Assembly (NCBI GenBank): GCA_003116975.1
Contig: BGKB01000077.1
Coordinates: 62,001 to 126,000 of the forward strand
From: Aurantiochytrium sp. KH105
Lineage: Eukaryota; Sar; Bigyra; Thraustochytrida; Thraustochytriidae
DNA: 64,000 nt
Direction: 5' to 3'
A program made the translations under genes and the position numbers. The notes under the pieces were generated by a model. That model was not told the origin of the DNA. It saw nothing but the letters and a program-made list of their open reading frames with translations, and did no database searches. Positions 39,101 to 48,107 of this stretch are shown piece after piece. Positions within the stretch are counted from its first letter, which is position 1. Every line of letters begins with the position of its first letter.

Positions 39101-42100
39101 AACGCTTGACGTGCAAGCAACTGGAGCGCGACCACTAGAGTATTTGTGGAAAAAGGATGGTCAGTTCATTCGCGAGGAGCGTTCTGCGCTCCGCAATTTG
39201 ACATTCACATCTGTTGCGGAGTCGGATCAAGGCTCGTACTCAGTAGTTGTCTACAACCATTTAGGTCACGCAGAGTCTGTGAGCGTCACCCTCGATGTAG
39301 ACGATCCACCGCAGATTGTCTCACCACTGGGAGAAACAACTGTTCGTGTTGACCCCGGGGAGACAGCACAGCTACGATGCGTAGCGAATGGAACGGGTAC
39401 GCTCTCATTCATGTGGTATGAGGTGCTCAATGCCACCGCGAACACCTTGACACGAGTTGTTCGGGGCCGTGAGACATCTGGAGCAAACTGGACTGAGCTT
39501 GCTCTCTATTCCGTGACTAATGACGATGATCGTGCGTATCATTGCTTGGCCACGAGCGATCTGGGTGAAGCCTTATCGCCCGCCATTATTCTTGACGTAA
39601 ACGATCCGCCGAGCATCACTCTTGACCCTCTCGACACCTTTGCCGAGCCCGGAGCTACTGTCATCCTTCAGGTCGAGGCCTCCGGCGCAGAGCCCATTTC
39701 CTTTCAATGGCGCAAAGATGGCGCGCCCATCTCGGGCGCGACAGCGCGTATCATCATCCTGCGCAACGTGAGTGCCGCAGACGAAGGCAGCTATGACTGT
39801 CGGGCGACCAATCATCTGAGTCCCGTCACAGGAGCGCTCAGCGAGGTCGGCGCACTGCGACTCGCCCGAGCGCCCGAAATTGTCACAGCCCCGCAGCAAG
39901 AAACCTATGTGGATCCTACTTCGACGGCGACGCTGAGTTGCGCCTTTTCGGGCGCGCCTCCCATGACTTACAAATGGCTGTACCGCAGCGCGGGCGCTGA
40001 CGATCTCATTCTGCAGCAAAATGAGACTGACGAGGCATATGTGGAGAGCGTTTTCACAATTCCTTCTGCCGTGGAAAGTGATCAAGGAACCTATGTGCTC
40101 CTTGCAGAGAATAGGCTTGGCAATGTGACGAGTTCCGCAGCAGAACTCTACATCAACGACCCCCCCGTGATTACCTCGGAGAGGGTCAGGAAACTTGTGG
40201 ACCCTGGAGCAAATGTTTCATTCACCTGCGCAGTGACAGCGGACCCAGCTGTGGAGAGTGTAACCTGGAAGCGCCGGCCCACCTCCGGGTCAAGCGGAGA
40301 CGTTGTCCTCAGCGGCCAGACTTCGCTCACAATTGAGATCGCTGCGGCACAGCAAGAGAATGAAGGCCAATACGTTTGCCTTGCGGTCAATTCTGCCGGG
40401 TCAGCGGAAAAGGTTGTCGGCATTCTCGACGTCCGCGATCCTCCAACGATTGTGCGCATGGAGCCCGTTGCCGAGGGAGGGATTCTCACGGTCGATCCTC
40501 TGCAGTCAGTAACGCTCTCTGCGGTTGCCACAGGGCTGGAGCCACTCTCATACAACTGGACATTGAATGGCGAAGTTGCTCAAATGGGCACGGGCAGCAA
40601 CTTTACATTCGTTCCAAGTGAGGCAGGTTACGTAGACGTGCGCGTGACAAATCAGCTAGGCTTTGACGTATCGACGCCTATCCAAATTGCGATCAATGCC
40701 CCAGCTCAAGTTGACTCTGTCACCATAAGTCCCGCGAATGGACGCATCATCCCGGGCGGTTCCGCAGAGCTTTTGTGCCGCGGCTCCGGCTCCACTCCGC
40801 TCTCCTTTTCTTGGCTGAAAGACGGAGATCTTGTTGAGAGTACGGTGGATCCAGTGGGTGCTGATGCGACCGTAAACGCTTCGGAGGTTCCTCGATTTGT
40901 CATCCGTGAGAGCGATGACTACTCGTCGCTGTTGCAGGTTCTCGATGCCGATGTTGCAACGCATTCCGGCTCTTATTCGTGTCGGGTGCGTAACTCTGCA
41001 CTTCCAGCTGGAATAATCTCTTCACCGCTTGACCTCGAGGTGGTAGTTGCCCCGTTGCTGAGGGCAACCAAGCCCGAAGATATCACCCGTCTCCCCGGAA
41101 CCAACAGCACTTTTCAGTGTGAGACTGTTGCTGGAACCGGGCCCTTTGAGATCCGCTGGTTTTATACCGAGACGCTTGGTGTTGCGGCTGAGGAAATTGC
41201 AATGTGGAACAGCTCGCTGTTCGAGGCTGCAATCGGTACATATCAGCCGAATGCCAGCACTCATGAGCTCATTCTCATCATTCCAAACGCCAGCGACGAT
41301 GACGAAGGTTTGTACTCGTGCGAGGTGTGCAATGAGGGTGGTTGCGCGCAGTCGCGCTGGGCCAATCTGGGTGTATCGGATGCGCCTCGCATCGTCGAAC
41401 AGATCCCGAGTGGCGAGGACGCCTCGATTGTTGCGAATCCAGGTGAAATGGTGACTCTCAGCGTGGAAGCATCTGGCTTGGAGCCGCTGGGGTTTCAGTG
41501 GTACAAGTATGATAACAGTACCGATGCTATGGTGCTCGTAGAAGTGGACGGTGATGCATACCATTTGGAGCCAGAGTCGTGTAGCGAAGCAGGTGTGCCT
41601 TGCAAGCTTGTCATGGATGAAGTTTCGAATGATCAAGCTGGCTCGTATCATTGCGTTGTCTCAAACTCGCTAGGCATGACAAGCTCAGTACTGGTGAGTC
41701 TATCCGTCACGGTGAGACCATCGCTCGCAGATGAAACGACGTGGCCTTCGAGCCTCGTGACGGCGTGCCCTGGGAATGAATTTGAGCAAGAGGTCGAGCT
41801 GGTGGGCACGCGTCCAATGCTCATTGAATGGTATTTCAGTGCAACTTTTGCGGGAACAACTTCGATTTTTACCACCGAACCTGTGTGGCAGACGACAGAG
41901 GCAGTCTTTCGCATTTCTGATCCAGAGTACAGCAACGAGGGCTACTACGCATTCATCGCGACAAATGTTGCCGGAACCTTACGGTCAGAGATTGCCAGAC
42001 TCGAGGTGAACGAAGGACCCTCTGCGGCCGCAGATGCCACGGGCGCATCGCCTCGACACCCTGTGACGTTACCACAGACCTTTACGAGGTTATATGGAAC

Positions 42101-45100
42101 TGCTTCGAAGAACGCTGTCTCGTATACGTGGGAGTTGCTTTCGAGCCCAGATCTAGGAACGGGCAGAGTGCAGCTTCTCACACCTCTTGCTGCAAGCACG
42201 GACGTTCTTGGCCTCACTATCCCTGGAGCGTATGTTTTCCAACTGACTGTAGTTGGTTCAAATGGATGCTACAGCACAGACACTGTGTCCGTGACAGTCA
42301 ACACTGCGCCGATACCAGTTGTCTTTGATGCAACAATCAGCCTTGGAAACTCTCCTGCAGAGCTTGATGCGAGCAATTCATACGATGCAGACGCTGGAGG
42401 CTCGATCATTTCCTTTAATTGGAATGTGGCGGCGCTCGATGGATCTGTGGAGCTTGCCAAGGATGTGGCTCTCACGGGAAATGATACGGCAATTGTTTCT
42501 CTAAGCTATCCTGCGGTAGGGCTCTACGAGCTCGTGCTCACGGTGACAGACAATGACGGCGCAACAAGCTCGCAACGCGTAACGCTGAACGTGCTCGATA
42601 TCAAGTTCCTCAGTCCGTCCTCGCCATTTGCGGCGCCGTTCATTCTTGGGAGCTGTTTCGAACATCTCATTGTGGTAGACATCGAGGGCACCCTCCCCGA
42701 TGGAGACGATACGACGTTCCGTCTTGCTTTCACCACGTCGAATGAAACGACCACTGCTGAAAGCCCGACGCTTGTAAGCTCTCAGCTTCGGAGCCTTGAA
42801 GGAGCCTCGATGACATCCGCAGGGGCGCAAGTGGTGTACATGTGGTCAGTAGGCCATCGCGTTATGGCTGGCACTGGCTACCTTGAGGTAGTCGTTGGCA
42901 CGAATGCTCGCACGCGAACGTCAAGCGAAATGTTCGAAATCATTCTTCCCTATCGATTCGCGATCACAGATGAAGGTGACTGCGATTGCGCCGCGACGCC
43001 GTCCCGATCCCAAACGATTCGATGCATCGGTTTTGGTCAAGACAGCTCTGCCAGCGGGGAGAGCTGTGCTTGGTATGAGGTCGAGCATGATGACGCATTG
43101 TGCGAGAAGTACGCGCCAATGCCCGCTAGAAACGTTTCGTGTTCAGCGGCGGACCTTGACGCCTGCTCAGTCTCGACGACACACTGGCAAACTGGAGCAT
43201 GGACGCAAAGCCCGGGGCTCGACAAAAGTACTTTTTGCTCCGCGCAGCCGTGCGAAACTGTGCGCTCAAGAACTGTACAGTGCGTGGACGAAGCAGGTGA
43301 AGAGACGAGTGACAGCGCATGTAGCGGCGTTGCGCCTCTCGCATCGGAGACTTGCATTGCTGAAGAGGATTCCTGCTTTGTTGGTGAGCTCCGCCGCCTT
43401 GGAGGTCAGAGCATTGAAGCTGAAGCAGACGACGAGACGTGCGTGGCCGCAATATACCGCGAAACGCCCACCCTCTGCTTTGACACTGTTTCCGGGTACC
43501 TCCTGAGCGAGGATGACTGCGCGAGCTCGTCACTTCCGAGCGTAGACGAATCACTCGCCTGCTCTAGCATATGGTTTGCGGACGCCTGGTCTTGTGATCG
43601 CGCAACAAACCTTGCGTGGCGCAACGTGACATGCGTCGATTCGGTTACGTTCGCATCTTCTGAAAGTTGCGATGTGGACTCGCGGCCTCCATCGGGCGCA
43701 GCATGCGTTGGCACGAATCGGATTCTCGAGGACGATGAGCAGCTCATTTCCAATGAAGGGTGGTTCCGATGGAGACTTGGAACATGGGGAGAATGCCTCC
43801 TTGTATCCGAAAGTCTCGGTCCAAGCATCTGCCCAATGACGCAGCGGTCACGTGAGGTGTTTTGTGTCAATCGTCAAGGCGAGATAACAAGCGAAGCGAG
43901 GTGCGCAGGTATTGAAAAGCCGCGATCAATCGAGACGTGCAAGAGTGAGTGCTTGACGTCTTGCGAGGCAACGTGCGGAGTACATGGGCGCTGCAAAGAT
44001 GGGTCAACTTTGTCGTGCACTTGTGACCATGGATGGACAGGGGAAACATGCAGCATATCGAGCAAGGAGGCCAAAAGCTGTAACGGGGAAAATCAAGTTT
44101 TGACCGAGAACGGTGAATGCTGTGACCTTAGTGTTGCGACGCTGAGCAACACTGGAGAGTGCTGCGCAAGTGGTGTGGTGGATCGCAAAGGTGCGTGCTG
44201 CGCAAGTGGAGAGCTCGACATTTGCGGAGAGTGCGATGGAACGGGAAAGTCTATCGATTTGCAAGGAGAGTGCTGCGACAGCGTACTGGACGCCGAAGGT
44301 TCCTGCTGCTCGAGCGGCTTGCTCGACCGCTGCGGTGTCTGCGACGGAACAGGGCACTCGTGCGTTGCGCGGGCAACCCTTGAGGGCTCGCTCGGCCTCG
44401 CTGGCGACGATAACGTCACATTTTGGAGCGATGCACAGAAACACCTGATTGCATCACAAGTCCTTGCAAATGTCTTGAACGCAAGTCTGCCCGCAGCGTC
44501 TTCTTGGACTCTACTCGGACTACAAGTGATCCAGACGCAGGAACGCCGCGTGCTGGGTACTAGGAATACCATTGAAGACAATTCGCTCGAGGTTGTTGCC
44601 GACGTGGAAATGTACGCCTCGTCAGAACTTCAATGGCCCACCATTGACAACGCGAGCTCTTGGTCAGAATTGAGTGCGAGTGCATTCAATGTAAGTGGGG
44701 CAGACGTGGTTGCAGCTGGCGTCTGCGGGAATGGAATTTGCGAGATTGGCGAGCGCTGTACGCGTCCTGGATGCTGTCCCTCGGACTGTGTTGCACCTGA
44801 TGCGTTGGTGCGGTGTCCGTCAGATTGCTCTTCTCATGGACGCTGCCTCACTGATCGTGGAAAATGTGATTGTTATCCTGGTTATGGAGGAGAGGACTGC
44901 AGCTCGTGCACGGGATCTTCGCGACTGAGTGCACAGGGGCAGTGCATTCCATTATCATGGGTACCTGTCGCGGCGTCTGATGCGATGGGCGCTTGGGGAA
45001 ATGACGACGAAACGAATGCAACCATTGTGACTGTGGTTCGCAAGGTGCAAGTCTTTTGGCCAGGTTTCTTGCTGGGCTTGTTCTTATTGTGTGCATCTCT

Positions 45101-47027
45101 GGCATGCGTTGGCGCGTGGTTCCGGTGTCGCGAACGCAGGCTTCGCAAGGAGGCAGAGTTGCGGCGAAGGCGAAGACAAGTATTTGCGGATCCGACAGAT
45201 GATGACGATGACGAGTTTCTGAGCGAAAAGGAGATCAAGCCGACACTGCGACCTCGTGAGAGTCCTGAAGCAAGAAGTCTTGGCAAAGGGCGTCCCCGCG
45301 GATGGCTCTGGAAACGGTCTCGCAATGGTTTCGATGGCCAGCAAGTTTGGCAACAGTGGTACGCTTCAAAACACGACAGCGAGCTCTATTATTACGACTG
45401 CGATCTTGGCGAGGCATGGTCCGAGGCTGGCGGATCGGGCCCCATCGAAAGAGGCAGACTCAGTCTCGATCGCGTCGAGGCGGTCATGGTGAAAGGCAAA
45501 AAGTCCGCAAAGTATGGCGGATGGCGCTTCGACCTCGTCTTGCGCGCTTTCTCCAGTGTAAAGCGCGCCGACGAAGAAGAAAATGGCCTTAGACGTGATG
45601 TCTCAGACGACGAAGACGACGATGGTGAGAACGGCTCGCTAGCGCGGGAGACGGTGGACGTTTTGGACTTTCCGCAGGTGAAGTCTCGGGACATGAAGGA
45701 GTCTGCAGCCAAAGCTGACGCACGCATTCGTATTGAGTTTATGTGCGAGTCGCGGCACGATGCACACACGTGGGCCGAGGCCATTGCCAAAACCTCTGGC
45801 GCAAGACTTCGCATTGGTCGCGGTGGTGGTCTCGGGTCCGGTCTCAAGCCAACAAATGAGGAGCGCGTGAAGATCGATCTTTGGAGCGTGGCTTCGTCGT
45901 CGATCGCTTCTGCGCAGTCTGGACCATCCGTGACTGATCCGGCCTCTCCTTGCTCGAGTCGCTCCAATGTCAGCGGAGCCTCCGTCGCGACCAGCGTTCC
46001 CGGAATGATACAAGAAGCGGGGGAGGCCTTTACTGCAGCGGGCTCGAGCGAGGATAAGTCCCATGTCTCGTCGTATCCTTCGTTGGTGACGTCGTCACAA
46101 TCAGGCTCGCTCTCTCCGGGAACGTCGTCGAGATCGTCGGGAACCTCGGTATCAGGTATAGAAGGTCTGATGGTTGGCAGCTTTTCCGGCGCTGTTGGTG
46201 ATCGGGTGGCCTGTGAGGGCTGGATACGCCTTGAGAAGGAGAAGCGAAGCGTATATGGTGTCCTGTTTCCACAACGTGATGAGCTTGCAGTTTTTGGGCG
46301 GATGATGCCGGCCCAGGATGGTGCACATCATTACGCGGATAAGCTCCATTCGGTCTCGCTAGCGCATGTCGTTTCTGTGAGTGAAATGGGGCTTTCGAAT
46401 TCGATTGAGCTCATCTTCTGGGACGGGAAGCGGTTTTCCTTTGTTGCCTCTTCACAGGCGAAGGACATGTGGCGGTCTACCTTGCGAAGACACATGAAGT
46501 TTGTGCATGGGGTCAATGCTGAGGCGACGAAGCCGCCTGGGGCAGAAAGGCCTCCACGAATCACTGAGGAGAGCCGCCCCGAAAGCGAGGACGTCGCGGA
46601 GAGTCCACATACGCCTGCGCCGAAGGATCTTTATGCTGTCAATGAGCCCCTTTCATCCCTCCGCGTGAGACGAAGCTCGTCCGTGAGCGCCGGGAGGGCG
46701 GGCACGACCGCACATGTGTCTGGATGTCGCGAGGAGGTCGAGGCTGCGACTTCAAGCATCAGCGTCAAGAAGAATCCGAGGGACTGCACTCCGCCTTTGC
46801 GTCCTGCGCCGACCACCGCGGCGCGGACCAGAGGTAGTAAACTCGGCCCCGCCCTCGGAAGTCACACTCGCGACATCGAGAACAAGAACAACAGTAGTAA
46901 CAAGAACCGTTTCACCACCACCACCAACAACAATAGCCGCGGCGGTGGCGACCGTGACATCGCCCACAACGACGACGTCGACGACGACGAAGCGGCCGCC
47001 GCGCTCATTGACATGCAGGTTGTATAG
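36147..47027 (+). CDS. Giant Ig-domain single-pass receptor-like protein with PH-domain tail, 3,626 aa
   Basis: Predicted cell-surface protein. Signal peptide at about 21-35 (WAFGTLVCLASAVSA). Three beta-rich repeats (about 215-290, 321-408, 409-475) with the pattern ALxxLPGIGxxVxVTK...WTWQVTF. PKD/REJ-like module (about 590-686). About 13 Ig-like domains (688-1954), many with the I-set marks: Cys, Trp and DxGxYxC, for example DQGNYSCSVTN and DAGEYTCVVTN; some lack the cysteine pair. Two PKD-like modules (1955-2152). Cys-rich TSP1-like region (about 2270-2600). Two EGF-like modules (CGVHGRCKDG...TCDHGWTGETC near 2610; CSSHGRCLTDRGKCDCYPGY near 2893). Transmembrane helix (about 2970-2992). The cytosolic side has PH-like domains at about 3051-3205 and 3355-3455 and an Asn/Asp-rich C-terminus. 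No kinase or TIR domain is present. PH domains suggest phosphoinositide or adaptor binding. Adhesion or recognition is inference from architecture. Confidence 0.93.
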   Translation: MPSARRQRAKSCACMRALRCWAFGTLVCLASAVSAVPALQKEGARVLAGTSQRCDDETYEGDLFAQRVLQRPTNRLLVKTEGSATSNVAEIQELQLWSHQVIDVTVSGAQLTGGTFALEFCTFDVQLPGTVDLAPIPGDGSDDLILVTVDDDEDVATSWENFGVYSGYPIRISTDETTETQDRAVYRIYYTECDNCDGDVMQLDRDYQGTTIRRGGGAVWGCSWDLPQTQLPYAAGTSAMEAAFENALGSGAVESVTRTAIDENLGQGFIYRVTLAKGVVGVHARVDSSNLRGESISVNATEVVRGAEEDATFASETERTDLEGSYTLGFDGEDTTSLGVTSSALQVKNALADLPGIGPNVAVTKGSDGWTWQVTFNDEAGDIADLATTILSDSTPGLTLKVETVRVGLATLDGEFELVLASTNASITVSATETDTNMRSLLRSGLGLSDVSVKRTGPSESNGFEWEIGLTGDCPDEFDPDDDELYITPTCDVEVMPGPRTASLLLGNDATLTVTNLVAVDLAGTWGGESVSWREVSRTPTSLPASTTSNGHYYLPVESNQRGRYAFEAVSSSDSSTVVGTELVFVDAASPNASVGEALAVSYPTDWIEITGNASSARFGSSIASYAWTLKSKPASASASAGQIRYPTAKTTTVSNLNVPGTFQYQLRVTDSLGLTSCALKSVNVLFAPSIDQPLQDQDIVPGNDLVLNCTASGSTPLSYTWNFKDVTLDVPSTTSVLVLPEVTETDQGNYSCSVTNEVSTIQSNSVWVNVYNPVEIVSSPSPTVAAPGSSATLSCAATATFPVNVTWQRRDFGDTTWSTYSTQRGISGTEDVASSFTLTLTQTSEDNEGEYRCVVANIVGNASSASAMLDILDLPSNVSLTVEPESVLVDGIDEDGKGSFRLSCSALGQNLSFAFARSGAIIANQVDSLYVSNVTAAKDAGEYTCVVTNGAGSVSSEGLEIVVNTPPIIVEQPTSLVVQPGVNVTLDVQATGARPLEYLWKKDGQFIREERSALRNLTFTSVAESDQGSYSVVVYNHLGHAESVSVTLDVDDPPQIVSPLGETTVRVDPGETAQLRCVANGTGTLSFMWYEVLNATANTLTRVVRGRETSGANWTELALYSVTNDDDRAYHCLATSDLGEALSPAIILDVNDPPSITLDPLDTFAEPGATVILQVEASGAEPISFQWRKDGAPISGATARIIILRNVSAADEGSYDCRATNHLSPVTGALSEVGALRLARAPEIVTAPQQETYVDPTSTATLSCAFSGAPPMTYKWLYRSAGADDLILQQNETDEAYVESVFTIPSAVESDQGTYVLLAENRLGNVTSSAAELYINDPPVITSERVRKLVDPGANVSFTCAVTADPAVESVTWKRRPTSGSSGDVVLSGQTSLTIEIAAAQQENEGQYVCLAVNSAGSAEKVVGILDVRDPPTIVRMEPVAEGGILTVDPLQSVTLSAVATGLEPLSYNWTLNGEVAQMGTGSNFTFVPSEAGYVDVRVTNQLGFDVSTPIQIAINAPAQVDSVTISPANGRIIPGGSAELLCRGSGSTPLSFSWLKDGDLVESTVDPVGADATVNASEVPRFVIRESDDYSSLLQVLDADVATHSGSYSCRVRNSALPAGIISSPLDLEVVVAPLLRATKPEDITRLPGTNSTFQCETVAGTGPFEIRWFYTETLGVAAEEIAMWNSSLFEAAIGTYQPNASTHELILIIPNASDDDEGLYSCEVCNEGGCAQSRWANLGVSDAPRIVEQIPSGEDASIVANPGEMVTLSVEASGLEPLGFQWYKYDNSTDAMVLVEVDGDAYHLEPESCSEAGVPCKLVMDEVSNDQAGSYHCVVSNSLGMTSSVLVSLSVTVRPSLADETTWPSSLVTACPGNEFEQEVELVGTRPMLIEWYFSATFAGTTSIFTTEPVWQTTEAVFRISDPEYSNEGYYAFIATNVAGTLRSEIARLEVNEGPSAAADATGASPRHPVTLPQTFTRLYGTASKNAVSYTWELLSSPDLGTGRVQLLTPLAASTDVLGLTIPGAYVFQLTVVGSNGCYSTDTVSVTVNTAPIPVVFDATISLGNSPAELDASNSYDADAGGSIISFNWNVAALDGSVELAKDVALTGNDTAIVSLSYPAVGLYELVLTVTDNDGATSSQRVTLNVLDIKFLSPSSPFAAPFILGSCFEHLIVVDIEGTLPDGDDTTFRLAFTTSNETTTAESPTLVSSQLRSLEGASMTSAGAQVVYMWSVGHRVMAGTGYLEVVVGTNARTRTSSEMFEIILPYRFAITDEGDCDCAATPSRSQTIRCIGFGQDSSASGESCAWYEVEHDDALCEKYAPMPARNVSCSAADLDACSVSTTHWQTGAWTQSPGLDKSTFCSAQPCETVRSRTVQCVDEAGEETSDSACSGVAPLASETCIAEEDSCFVGELRRLGGQSIEAEADDETCVAAIYRETPTLCFDTVSGYLLSEDDCASSSLPSVDESLACSSIWFADAWSCDRATNLAWRNVTCVDSVTFASSESCDVDSRPPSGAACVGTNRILEDDEQLISNEGWFRWRLGTWGECLLVSESLGPSICPMTQRSREVFCVNRQGEITSEARCAGIEKPRSIETCKSECLTSCEATCGVHGRCKDGSTLSCTCDHGWTGETCSISSKEAKSCNGENQVLTENGECCDLSVATLSNTGECCASGVVDRKGACCASGELDICGECDGTGKSIDLQGECCDSVLDAEGSCCSSGLLDRCGVCDGTGHSCVARATLEGSLGLAGDDNVTFWSDAQKHLIASQVLANVLNASLPAASSWTLLGLQVIQTQERRVLGTRNTIEDNSLEVVADVEMYASSELQWPTIDNASSWSELSASAFNVSGADVVAAGVCGNGICEIGERCTRPGCCPSDCVAPDALVRCPSDCSSHGRCLTDRGKCDCYPGYGGEDCSSCTGSSRLSAQGQCIPLSWVPVAASDAMGAWGNDDETNATIVTVVRKVQVFWPGFLLGLFLLCASLACVGAWFRCRERRLRKEAELRRRRRQVFADPTDDDDDEFLSEKEIKPTLRPRESPEARSLGKGRPRGWLWKRSRNGFDGQQVWQQWYASKHDSELYYYDCDLGEAWSEAGGSGPIERGRLSLDRVEAVMVKGKKSAKYGGWRFDLVLRAFSSVKRADEEENGLRRDVSDDEDDDGENGSLARETVDVLDFPQVKSRDMKESAAKADARIRIEFMCESRHDAHTWAEAIAKTSGARLRIGRGGGLGSGLKPTNEERVKIDLWSVASSSIASAQSGPSVTDPASPCSSRSNVSGASVATSVPGMIQEAGEAFTAAGSSEDKSHVSSYPSLVTSSQSGSLSPGTSSRSSGTSVSGIEGLMVGSFSGAVGDRVACEGWIRLEKEKRSVYGVLFPQRDELAVFGRMMPAQDGAHHYADKLHSVSLAHVVSVSEMGLSNSIELIFWDGKRFSFVASSQAKDMWRSTLRRHMKFVHGVNAEATKPPGAERPPRITEESRPESEDVAESPHTPAPKDLYAVNEPLSSLRVRRSSSVSAGRAGTTAHVSGCREEVEAATSSISVKKNPRDCTPPLRPAPTTAARTRGSKLGPALGSHTRDIENKNNSSNKNRFTTTTNNNSRGGGDRDIAHNDDVDDDEAAAALIDMQVV

Positions 47028-47042
47028 AGATAAGTAGAAGCC

Positions 47043-47048
47043 AATAAA
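47043..47048 (+). terminator. AATAAA, probable polyadenylation signal of the Ig-domain gene
   Basis: AATAAA 16 bp after the stop of the Ig-domain gene, the same spacing as after the HECT gene. Confidence 0.5.
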
Positions 47049-47394
47049 CCGAGATGACCAAAGCCCGCGCGAACGATGCCTGCCTGCTGCTTCTCTGCGT
47101 GCCAGATTCTGCCGACAGGCAGGCGGACGACCTGCGAAGCAGCACGGCATGCGACTCGGAATGCATGCAAAGTGGGAGCCGGATCTTCCTGCATGCGCGT
47201 CCGTACGGTCGCCAGTACACATGCCGATGGGAAGGAAGCTCAGGCCCGCCCTCTGGGCTTCATCGGCGAGGAGGGGGGCCCGAGGGGAGGAAAGCAGCTG
47301 CAGACCGCGATCAGGTACGCTCCCTCCGCCGCGGCGCGCGGGCCTCGCGCGCGGGCCTCGCTCGCGGCGCGCGCGTCTGCGCAGACAGACGGGA

Positions 47395-47424
47395 GCTCGC
47401 GCTCGCGCTCGCGCTCGCGCTCGC
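47395..47424. repeat. (GCTCGC)5 hexanucleotide array
   Basis: Five head-to-tail gctcgc units in a GC-rich intergenic segment, about 230-255 bp before the ATG at 47651. Confidence 0.85.
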
Positions 47425-47650
47425 CCCGGCCCCGGCCGCGCCCGCGAGGGGCGCCAGGGGGGGCGGGCGTGGGAGAGAACTGCCGCCTGTCTGTGTAGTA
47501 TCTTTTTGGGGAGTTTGGGCAGGGGGGCGAGACTGACAAGAACGAAACGACGCGGGACGAGGAGCGCAGGAGCAGCAGCAGCAGCAGCGACGAGGAGAAG
47601 CGCAAGAGGGAGAGCAAGGACAGCGGAGAAAGAGAAAGAGTTCTGCAAAG

Positions 47651-47993
47651 ATGGGCGTCTTTAGCGATGCGCTCGCGCGGACCAAGGCGGTCGATGTGCC
47701 GCACGTGAACGGGAAGCTCTTGCAGATCGCGCTGGGAATCCTCAACTGCGTCTTCTTTGGCGTTGGCGTCATCATTGCTGGCTTTCTCACAGACTCGGTG
47801 CCTGACATGCTCATTGGCGTGCTGCAGCTTGTCATTCCTTTCGTGGGCTGGGTCTGGGCCGTACGTGACATCCGGGGGAAAATTAGGTGGGACGAGAGCG
47901 ATAAAATGGTATCGACTAACAAAAATGGAGATCTTGCACATCGACCGAACGCAGGTGGGCTGGGGTGTCGTGATGGTGCTCAACGCTGCGTGA
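47651..47993 (+). CDS. 82-aa two-span membrane protein, two exons (possibly SPEC3/Stum-like)
   Basis: Exons 47651-47860 and 47955-47993 give an 82-aa protein. The N-terminal 22 residues are polar; two hydrophobic segments follow (about 24-45, LLQIALGILNCVFFGVGVII; and about 53-80), with GWVWAVGWGVVMVLN spanning the splice. Without splicing, the frame reads into a polar, unrelated 128-residue product; splicing extends the second hydrophobic segment and ends it at a TGA, so I trust the intron. The pattern Gly-Asn/Cys-rich first span, then LxGxLQLxxPFxGWxWxxxWG, resembles small SPEC3/Stum-family proteins, from memory only. It lies downstream of the Ig gene. Function is unknown; a small membrane scaffold or channel subunit is possible. 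Confidence 0.8.
47861..47954 (+). other. Intron, 94 bp, in the 82-aa membrane protein gene
   Basis: Donor gtacgt at 47861, acceptor cgcag ending at 47954. Both flanking exons are in phase 0. A gactaac element at about 47914-47920 matches a CTAAC branch point, about 35 bp before the acceptor. Confidence 0.85.
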
Positions 47994-48107
47994 GCAGCAG
48001 ACGGAACAAATATTTGTTGACATTGAGCTGCCTTTAAACAAATCTAGTATACCTTTCTTATACCATTTTTGCTTGGCTTGAAGAAGCTCATCTTGAGTAT
48101 TTTCAAA

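Larger units (their letters stand above)
47028..47650. promoter_or_regulatory. Intergenic region upstream of the 82-aa membrane protein gene
   Basis: 623 bp. The first 250 bp have mixed composition. From about 47320 it becomes very GC-rich with a gctcgc hexanucleotide array (47395-47424), then a purine-rich leader with a short CAG tract (47570-47589) and a gagaaagagaaagag segment just before the ATG. Open frames on both strands here follow repeat composition and are not called. Confidence 0.5.
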
